From UBA6382 sp963631415 (GTDB lineage Bacteria; Bacteroidota; Bacteroidia; Bacteroidales; Bacteroidaceae): a stretch of DNA of 11,807 nucleotides. Below, in pieces: positions 6,467 to 11,807 of this stretch. Below the pieces are notes generated by a model that had not been told where the DNA came from, did no database searches, and saw nothing but the letters and a program-made list of their open reading frames with translations. The translations under genes and the position numbers were made by a program. The first letter of the stretch is position 1; the number at the start of each line of letters is the position of its first letter. The DNA lies in assembly GCA_963631415.1 (NCBI GenBank), contig CAVGQS010000076.1:1-11807 (forward strand). Direction: 5' to 3'.

Positions 6467-7324
6467 ATGAACAACCTGATAGAATTTCTGAAGAAATACA
6501 ACCACTGGATACTCTTCCTCGTCCTGGAGGCCCTGAGTTTCGTGGTGCTCTTCAGATTCAGCCACTACCACGGCAGCGTGTGGTTCACCCAGGCCAACAA
6601 CGTGGTGTCGGCTGTCAACGGCGTCTATACGCGCGCCGAGGCCTACCTCCACCTCGACCAGGCCAACAGCCACCTCACCAGCCAAAACGCCATACTGCAG
6701 CTGCAAAACGAGAGGCTGCGCCAGAAGCTCGAGGCTGCCACCAAGAATACCTCGCCCGGCGAGCAGCTCGTGCTCGACTCGCTCCAGGGCTACAAGCTCT
6801 ATGCCGCCAGAGTCATCTCCTCGTCGATAGTGAAAAACGACAACTACATCGTCATCGACAAGGGCTCGGCCGACGGCATCAAGCCCGAGATGGGCGTGGC
6901 TGGCGGCGGCGGAGTTGTAGGAGTGGTTTGCGCCACCAACACCCACTGCTCGCTCGTGCTGCCCATCATCAACGTCAAGTCGAGCGTCAGCTGCCGCATC
7001 AGGCGCACCGGCTACTACGGCTCGCTGCAGTGGAAGGGCGGCTCCGTCTACTACGCGCGCCTCGTCGACATGCCGCAATATGCCCGCACCCGCAACGGCG
7101 ACGTGGTGGAGACCAGCGGCTACTCCACCATTTTCCCTCCCGGACTCTTCGTGGGCAAGGTGAGGCTTGAGAAAAAGACCAGAGGCAGCGAGCAGAGAGG
7201 CTACAAGGTAAACCTCGGCACCGACTTCGGCAACCTCAGCGACGTCTGCGTCTTCGAAAACCTCCACAAGGCAGAGATCGAGGGACTCCACCGCCAGATT
7301 GCCGGCGACAACAGCGAGGAATAA
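6467..7324 (+). CDS. mreC: Rod shape-determining protein MreC
   Basis: This 285-residue bitopic membrane protein links the MreB filament to periplasmic wall enzymes. In well-studied bacteria MreC binds PBP2 and favours its active form. A short cytoplasmic N-terminus is followed by one membrane segment (about residues 13-30), a coiled coil rich in Gln/Asn/Leu (about 60-92, with LTSQNAILQLQNERLRQKLE), and two small beta-domains (about 100-275). Family landmarks include DKGSADGIKPEMGV, the glycine-rich AGGGGVVGVV and GDVVETSGYSTIFPPGLFVGKV. ATG at 6467 gives a normal N-terminus. An earlier ATG at 6427 lies in another frame. mreD follows after a 117-bp CA-rich gap. Confidence 0.95.
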   Translation: MNNLIEFLKKYNHWILFLVLEALSFVVLFRFSHYHGSVWFTQANNVVSAVNGVYTRAEAYLHLDQANSHLTSQNAILQLQNERLRQKLEAATKNTSPGEQLVLDSLQGYKLYAARVISSSIVKNDNYIVIDKGSADGIKPEMGVAGGGGVVGVVCATNTHCSLVLPIINVKSSVSCRIRRTGYYGSLQWKGGSVYYARLVDMPQYARTRNGDVVETSGYSTIFPPGLFVGKVRLEKKTRGSEQRGYKVNLGTDFGNLSDVCVFENLHKAEIEGLHRQIAGDNSEE

Positions 7325-7374
7325 AGCCCGCACATTTTTAATAAGCGCCACACAACTACAACAAGCGCAACCAA

Positions 7375-7410
7375 ACAACACAAACGCCGCCACACAACAA
7401 CACAAACGCC
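7375..7410 (+). repeat. CA-rich direct repeat in the mreC-mreD gap
   Basis: ACAACACAAACGCC occurs at 7375-7388 and again, perfectly, at 7397-7410, a 22-bp period. The whole gap (7325-7441) is mainly A and C with few G or T, and also holds three related AAGCG words followed by C/A-rich bases. No ORF, promoter box or stable hairpin is visible. It would make a long unstructured leader before mreD. Confidence 0.7.
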
Positions 7411-7441
7411 ACAGCCACCCATAATAAGCGTCACCCCAGAT

Positions 7442-7957
7442 ATGAACCAAACCCCGTTGACAAGGATTCTCTTTGCGATAGTCATCGTAGCCCTGCAGGT
7501 GCTGATATTCAACCATGTCCACATCTTCGGATATGCTACGCCGCTCGTCTGCGTCTACATCCTGATGACCTTCCCTCTCAGCATGCCCAAATACTCCAAG
7601 CTGCTGTGGGGCTTCGGCATAGGCCTGGTGCAAGACGCCTTTGCCAACACCCCGGGCGTCATGGCGGCCACACTGACCTTCATGGCGTTCATCCAGGGCA
7701 CGCTGCTCGAGTTCTTCGGCGGCCAGGACAGCGACGACGACGGCGACGAGGTGCCCTCCATCAAGACCCTCGGCCTCTACTTCTTCCTGCGCTACGCCGC
7801 TGTGTCGGTCCTCATACAGACAGCCGTGTTCTATCTGCTGATGACCTTCAACTTCTTCAACCCCCTCGACACCGCCATCAACATTGCCGGCAGCTCCGTC
7901 CTCTCGTTCCTCGCCATCTGGTTCATGGAGAGCATACGCAGCCGTTCACGCAAATAA
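7442..7957 (+). CDS. mreD: Rod shape-determining protein MreD
   Basis: This 171-residue, very hydrophobic protein has about six membrane segments (roughly residues 9-24, 32-48, 54-67, 73-92, 110-131 and 143-164). It is the usual size and position for MreD, an inner-membrane partner of MreC in the elongasome. The family-typical glycine-rich element with an acidic residue is present as GFGIGLVQDAF (57-67, D65). Between segments four and five is an acidic loop DSDDDGDE (96-103). ATG at 7442 follows the CA-rich leader. The stop at 7955-7957 lies 13 bp before the probable GTG start of mrdA. Identity rests on topology, the D65 motif and strong gene context, since MreD sequences diverge. Confidence 0.93.
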   Translation: MNQTPLTRILFAIVIVALQVLIFNHVHIFGYATPLVCVYILMTFPLSMPKYSKLLWGFGIGLVQDAFANTPGVMAATLTFMAFIQGTLLEFFGGQDSDDDGDEVPSIKTLGLYFFLRYAAVSVLIQTAVFYLLMTFNFFNPLDTAINIAGSSVLSFLAIWFMESIRSRSRK

Positions 7958-7970
7958 GCCGCACCCCAAA

Positions 7971-9818
7971 GTGAGAAATCCCGAACTCGAAAAACGGAAA
8001 TACACCATAGCGGCCATTGCCATCGTCATTGTGATGGTCTACATTGCCCGCCTTGCCGGACTGCAGATTTTCAGCGACGAATACAAGGCCAACGCCGAGT
8101 CCAACGCCTTCTACCGCAAGACGCAGTACCCGGCGCGCGGACTCATCTACGACCGCGACTCCACACTCATGGTCTACAACGAGCCGGTCTACAACATCAT
8201 GGTCATCATGGAGGAGCAGCAGGGCATCGACACACTCGACTTCTGCCGCACCATAGGCATCACCAAGCAAGACTACATCAAGCGCATGGCCGACATCAAG
8301 GACCCCAACAAAAACACCGGCTACTCGCGCTACAGCCCACAACTCTTCATCGGCCAGATACCAGCCGCCGAATACTCCGTGCTCCGTGAGAAGCTCTACA
8401 AGTTCAACGGCTTCTATGCCGAGCAGCGCACCACGCGGCGCTATTCCACCACTGCCGGAGCCCACGTCATAGGCGATGTGGGCGAGGTCAACCAAGCCGA
8501 CATCGACGCCGACGACTACTACCGCCGCGGCGACTACATCGGCAAACTGGGCATCGAGAGCAGCTACGAGAAAGACCTCCGCGGCGAGAAGGGCGTCCAG
8601 ATTCTGCTGCGCGACGTCAGGGGGCGCATGAAGGGCTCCTACCAAAACGGCCGCTTCGACAAGGCTGCCATTCCCGGACGCAACCTCTACCTCTCGCTCG
8701 ACAACGAGCTCCAGAAACTCGGCGAGCGGCTCCTCCAAGGCAAGATAGGCACCATCGTGGCGATAGAGCCCTCCACCGGCGAGGTGCTATGCCTCGTCTC
8801 GTCGCCCAGCTACGACCCCCACCTGCTCATTGGCCCCGACCGAGGCAAAAACTACCTGCAGCTGGCGCGCGACCCCTACAAGCCGCTCTACAACCGCGCC
8901 ATCATGGGCCAATATCCGCCCGGCTCCACCTTCAAGACATCGCAGGGACTGACCTTCCTGCAGGAGAACATCGTCACGGCGCAGACCGCCTACCCCTGCC
9001 ACCACGGCTTCGTGAGGGGCAGGTTTCGCGTGGGCTGCCACGGCCACGCCTCGCCCGTCAAACTGCATTTCGCCATCCAGACCTCCTGCAACGGCTACTT
9101 CTGCTGGGGCTTCTACAACATGATCTCCAAGCGCCACTACAAGTCGTGCTACGACGCCATCACGCGCTGGAAGGACTACATGGTGTCGATGGGCTTCGGC
9201 TATAAGCTCGGCATCGACCTGCCCGGCGAGAAGAGGGGCTTCATTCCCAACGCCGACTACTACGACAAGTGGTACGGCCACAACCACTGGAACGGCCAGA
9301 CCATCATAAGCGACGCCATCGGACAGGGCGAGGTGCTCCTCACCCCCCTCCAGATAGCCAACCTCGGCGCCACCATCGCCAACCGCGGCTACTACTACAA
9401 GCCCCACGTGGTGCGCCGCATAGAGGGCCGCAACATCGACACCACCTACACCCGGCGCCACTACACCATGGTCGACAAGCGCTACTACGACCTCGTGGCT
9501 GAGGGCATGAGGGCGGCGGTGCTGGGCGGCACGTGCCGCGGCGGCGCCATTCCGGGCATCGAGGTGTGCGGCAAGACCGGCACCGCCCAAAACCACGGGC
9601 GCGACCACTCCATCTTCATGGGCTTCGCACCCATGCACAATCCCAAGATAGCCGTGTCGGTCTATGTCGAAAACGGCGGCTTCGGCGCCGTCTACGGAGT
9701 GCCCATCGGCTCGCTCATCATGGAGCAGTACCTCAACGGCAAGCTCTCGCCCGCCTCCGAGGCCAAGGCGGCTGCCTTCTCATCCAGAACAATAAGCTAT
9801 GGTTCAAGCACAAGATAA
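7971..9818 (+). CDS. mrdA: Penicillin-binding protein 2 (elongasome transpeptidase)
   Basis: This 615-residue class B PBP cross-links peptidoglycan made by RodA during side-wall growth; it acts in the periplasm anchored by an N-terminal membrane helix (about 11-30). The dimerisation/pedestal region contains ARGLIYDRD and TAGAHVIGDVGEV. The transpeptidase domain has all three motifs: S319TFK322 (in PPGSTFK) with the nucleophile Ser319, S372CN374, and K535TG537. Before the SCN motif is a Cys/His-rich segment (C343HH345, C356HGH359) that could bind metal. I chose GTG at 7971 because the frame has no ATG upstream; the longer form would need a TTG at 7884 inside mreD and adds 29 residues of shadow-like sequence, while a later ATG would cut into the membrane helix. 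The gene starts 13 bp after mreD and its last 20 bp overlap rodA, which suggests translational coupling. Confidence 0.95.
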   Translation: MRNPELEKRKYTIAAIAIVIVMVYIARLAGLQIFSDEYKANAESNAFYRKTQYPARGLIYDRDSTLMVYNEPVYNIMVIMEEQQGIDTLDFCRTIGITKQDYIKRMADIKDPNKNTGYSRYSPQLFIGQIPAAEYSVLREKLYKFNGFYAEQRTTRRYSTTAGAHVIGDVGEVNQADIDADDYYRRGDYIGKLGIESSYEKDLRGEKGVQILLRDVRGRMKGSYQNGRFDKAAIPGRNLYLSLDNELQKLGERLLQGKIGTIVAIEPSTGEVLCLVSSPSYDPHLLIGPDRGKNYLQLARDPYKPLYNRAIMGQYPPGSTFKTSQGLTFLQENIVTAQTAYPCHHGFVRGRFRVGCHGHASPVKLHFAIQTSCNGYFCWGFYNMISKRHYKSCYDAITRWKDYMVSMGFGYKLGIDLPGEKRGFIPNADYYDKWYGHNHWNGQTIISDAIGQGEVLLTPLQIANLGATIANRGYYYKPHVVRRIEGRNIDTTYTRRHYTMVDKRYYDLVAEGMRAAVLGGTCRGGAIPGIEVCGKTGTAQNHGRDHSIFMGFAPMHNPKIAVSVYVENGGFGAVYGVPIGSLIMEQYLNGKLSPASEAKAAAFSSRTISYGSSTR

Positions 9819-11268
9819 AACCGCAAGCGTCTTCCACTCCATCGACTGGTGGACAATACTCATCTACCTCATCCTGCTCGCAATGGGGTGGCTGAGCGTG
9901 GTCGGCGCCAGCTACAGCTACGACAACACCGACATCCTCGACTTCGCCGCGCGCTCCGGCAAGCAGCTCGCCTGGATTGGCTGTTCGCTGGTGCTGGCGC
10001 TAGTGCTCCTGCTCACCGACGAACGGCTCTACGACACGTTCGCCAACATTCTCTATGTAGTCATGATGGGCCTCCTGCTCGTCACGCCCTTCCTCGCCAC
10101 CAACATCAAGGGGTCATATTCGTGGATTTCGCTGGGCCCCGTCAGCCTGCAGCCAGCCGAGTTCGCCAAGTGCGCCACCGCCCTGGCGCTCGCCAAATAC
10201 ATGGGTTCCTACGGCTTCTCCATCGACAACCGCAAGATGTTTCTGCAGGCGCTGTCGATGGTTTTGCTGCCCATCGCGCTCATCTTCATGCAGCGCGAGA
10301 CCGGCTCGGCGCTCGTCTACTTCTCGCTCATGCTCGTGTTCTACCGCGAGGGCATGAGCGGCAGCGTGCTCTTCGTAGCCTTCGCCGCCGTGGTCTATTT
10401 CGTCGTGGGACTCAAGTTTGAGGGCACGCCCATGCCCGGCATCACCACACCCATTGGCACCTTCGCCGTGCTTACGCTCATCTGGATTTTCTGCCTCGCC
10501 CTGCTGCGCGTCTACAACTGCCGCAGCCGCTGCATCAGCCACCTCCTGCTGTGCGGCGTGGCGGCAATAGCCATTGGCTACGTGGCGCAGCTCATCGTCA
10601 AGGTAGAGCTGCTCGAGTGGATACTCCTCGTCCTGTGCGTCTACACCGCCGTCTACCTTATTATAAGCGGACTGCGCGGCCGCAGCACCAAGCTCAAGCT
10701 CATAGGCGTCTTCGCCGCGCTGTCGCTCGCCATGTTCTACTCCACCAGCTACGCCCTCAACAACGTCCTGCAGCCCCACCAGCAGCAGCGCGTCAAGGTG
10801 CTGCTCGGGCTCGAGGAAGACCTCAACGGCGCCGGCTACAACGTGCACCAGAGCGAGATAGCCATAGGCTCAGGCGGACTGACCGGCAAGGGCTTCCTCA
10901 ACGGCACGCAGACCAAGCTGAAGTACGTGCCCGAGCAAGACACCGACTTCATCTACTGCACCGTAGGCGAGGAGCACGGCTTCATTGGCTGCACCGTCGT
11001 GCTGCTCCTATTCCTCGCCCTCATCCTCAGGCTGATATGGGTAGCCGAGCGCCAGACCTCCCGAGCGGGGCGCGTCTACGGCTACTGTGTGCTCAGCATC
11101 TTCCTCTTCCACCTCTTCATCAACGTAGGCATGGTGATGGGCATCACCCCCGTCATTGGCATTCCCCTCCCCTTCTTCAGCTACGGCGGCTCCTCCCTCT
11201 GGGGCTTCACCATCCTCCTCTTCATCTTCCTCCGCATCGACGCCGGCCGCAACAAGTTCCGCAGCTGA
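9799..11268 (+). CDS. rodA: SEDS peptidoglycan glycosyltransferase RodA
   Basis: This 489-residue polytopic inner-membrane protein polymerises lipid II into glycan strands in partnership with PBP2. SEDS landmarks are KGSYSWISLGPVSLQPAEFAK, AGYNVHQSEIAIGSGGLTGKG (from 345), PEQDTDFIYC with the presumed catalytic D383, and the C-terminal signature from N442 (NVGMVMG) through FFSYGGSS (459-466). It is longer than proteobacterial RodA (about 370 residues). The extra length is mostly between about residues 215 and 325, where four hydrophobic segments lie before the large extracytoplasmic loop. The His usually preceding TDF is Asp (D381) here, a form I associate with Bacteroidota but could not check. 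ATG at 9799 lies inside the last codons of mrdA in another frame. No strong terminator follows directly. Confidence 0.95.
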   Translation: MVQAQDKTASVFHSIDWWTILIYLILLAMGWLSVVGASYSYDNTDILDFAARSGKQLAWIGCSLVLALVLLLTDERLYDTFANILYVVMMGLLLVTPFLATNIKGSYSWISLGPVSLQPAEFAKCATALALAKYMGSYGFSIDNRKMFLQALSMVLLPIALIFMQRETGSALVYFSLMLVFYREGMSGSVLFVAFAAVVYFVVGLKFEGTPMPGITTPIGTFAVLTLIWIFCLALLRVYNCRSRCISHLLLCGVAAIAIGYVAQLIVKVELLEWILLVLCVYTAVYLIISGLRGRSTKLKLIGVFAALSLAMFYSTSYALNNVLQPHQQQRVKVLLGLEEDLNGAGYNVHQSEIAIGSGGLTGKGFLNGTQTKLKYVPEQDTDFIYCTVGEEHGFIGCTVVLLLFLALILRLIWVAERQTSRAGRVYGYCVLSIFLFHLFINVGMVMGITPVIGIPLPFFSYGGSSLWGFTILLFIFLRIDAGRNKFRS

Positions 11269-11418
11269 CGCCGCCCCCACCCCCCTTTTCCTACCGAACA
11301 CGAATTCCGCAATTCCCAGTTTTATAACATTAATGTTCATTAATGACACACGAATTATTCATCAATTAATGCTCCATTGATGTTCTAAACACAAATATGC
11401 AACGCAATACATTTTTCT
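11269..11418. other. AT-rich non-coding spacer with two small hairpins
   Basis: After the rodA stop there is a C-rich stretch and then AT-rich DNA with no credible gene. CATTAATG, itself a palindrome, occurs at 11328-11335 and 11338-11345. CATCAAT (11360-11366) pairs with ATTGATG (11376-11382) around a 9-nt loop. Neither hairpin is followed by a T-run, so neither is a standard terminator. They could be mRNA 3'-end structures or protein-binding sites. Confidence 0.5.
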
Positions 11419-11602
11419 GAACACAGAACGCACAGAATACGCAGAAGTTCCCCGCCCCATCCATTTTTTATTTTAAACCACGGATAGCACGAATTTCACG
11501 GATGCGACGGTGGACATTTTTTTAACCACGAATTACACGAATCTCACGAATTTTGTGGTGGACATTTTTTGAACACGAATCGCACGAATCTCACGAATTT
11601 TT
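11419..11602 (+). repeat. Nested 9-bp/48-bp direct repeat array
   Basis: The array consists of degenerate 9-bp words of the form CACGAATNN. The clearest units are at 11476-11523 and 11524-11571, a 48-bp period. Each has AACCACG, two or three CACGAATNN-like words, then GGTGGACATTTTTT. A third, shorter copy starts at 11572. A more diverged copy at 11419-11447 uses CACAGAAT-type words with the same 9-bp spacing. Within 11526-11570 a partial stem (CCACGAA with TTTGTGG) before six T could work as a weak terminator for the rodA transcript. Because nine is a multiple of three, the array leaves open frames, but these are repeat artefacts. Confidence 0.85.
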
Positions 11603-11640
11603 ACACTGATTTTCAGTAAGTTCAGTGCTTTCCATGTTCG

Positions 11641-11767
11641 TTTCTGTCCACCCCGCATTCGTGAAATTCGTGGTTCTTTTTTGTCCACCATTAGCCGTCT
11701 CCCCCACGTTTCCGCTCGCGGAAATAACATTCGCGTGAAATTCGTGGAATTCGTGTTCGTTTTTTGC
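11641..11767 (-). repeat. Inverted copies of the 9-bp/48-bp repeat
   Basis: The same words appear in reverse orientation: TTCGTGAAATTCGTGG near 11658-11673, TGTCCACCA at 11682-11690, and GTGAAATTCGTGGAATTCG at about 11735-11753, each next to runs of T. TGTCCACCA is the exact reverse complement of TGGTGGACA at 11556-11564, so the forward and inverted halves can fold onto each other across about 117 bp. Confidence 0.8.
11709..11724. repeat. Small perfect hairpin within the inverted repeats
   Basis: TTTCCGC (11709-11715) pairs perfectly with GCGGAAA (11718-11724) around a 2-nt TC loop. It sits between two inverted CACGAATNN units and has no T-run after it on either strand. Its role is unknown. 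Confidence 0.6.
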
Positions 11768-11807
11768 TCTAATCGACATCCGCTTTCTATGTTAAAATCC
11801 AAGTGTT

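Noticed and set aside
6427..7170. Plus-strand frame starting at the ATG at 6427
   Set aside because: It is an Arg/Pro/His-rich out-of-frame shadow of mreC; the real start is at 6467.
5627..7633. Minus-strand open frame of 668 codons antisense to mreB and mreC
   Set aside because: It is opposite well-conserved mreB/mreC and has Val/His/Ala/Gly-rich shadow composition caused by GC-rich codon positions.
11419..11602. CRISPR array
   Set aside because: The repeats are degenerate, have no unique spacers of constant length, occur in both orientations, and no cas genes are nearby.
11533..11802. Minus-strand open frames of 89 and 62 codons over the 3' repeat region
   Set aside because: Their sequences (NSTNF, NEHEFHEF and similar) are translations of the 9-bp CACGAATNN repeat, and they have no domain, leader or promoter.

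Overview
The window reads as chromosomal DNA of a Bacteroidota species, most likely of the order Bacteroidales (Muribaculaceae, Prevotellaceae or Bacteroidaceae type; the family cannot be fixed from sequence alone). Support comes from -7 boxes of the TAnnTTTG kind upstream of three transcription units (one with a matching -33 TTTG), the near absence of Shine-Dalgarno sequences, a periplasmic GH20 hexosaminidase, a long RodA of 489 residues, and the gene order purH-mreB-mreC-mreD-mrdA-rodA. Coding regions are GC-rich and intergenic regions AT-rich.

Layout. Bases 1-304 hold no gene I can support, only the terminator of the next gene. A minus-strand block follows: a zinc-ribbon/DUF805 membrane protein (305-1138) lies downstream of a secreted GH20 beta-N-acetylhexosaminidase (1234-3225), with a large nested hairpin terminator between them. 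A short divergent promoter region (3226-3368) separates this block from the plus-strand genes. These begin with a FlK-like hotdog thioesterase (3369-3737) and a TIGR02757/DUF2400 protein (3744-4487), 6 bp apart and probably cotranscribed, ending at a weak hairpin terminator.

A second plus-strand unit starts from a promoter near 4642: a PurH protein containing only the IMP cyclohydrolase half (4678-5271), then mreB, mreC, mreD, mrdA (PBP2) and rodA (to 11268). Together the last five are the core of the elongasome: the MreB filament and MreC/MreD scaffold position the RodA glycan polymerase and its PBP2 transpeptidase partner for side-wall growth. I see no internal promoter or strong terminator, so one operon is the simplest reading. 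The mrdA start is most likely GTG at 7971, and rodA overlaps mrdA by 20 bp.

Bases 11269-11807 are non-coding. They hold two AT-rich hairpins and then an array of degenerate 9-bp CACGAATNN words nested in 48-bp direct repeats, followed by inverted copies. The small open frames across it are products of the repeat.

Most of the window is ordinary housekeeping sequence and I do not see a clear new multi-gene system. The items most worth following up are the single-domain PurH, the nested repeat array, the HhH-GPD-like LDTH motif in the DUF2400 protein, and the hairpins and CA-rich leaders inside the cell-shape operon.
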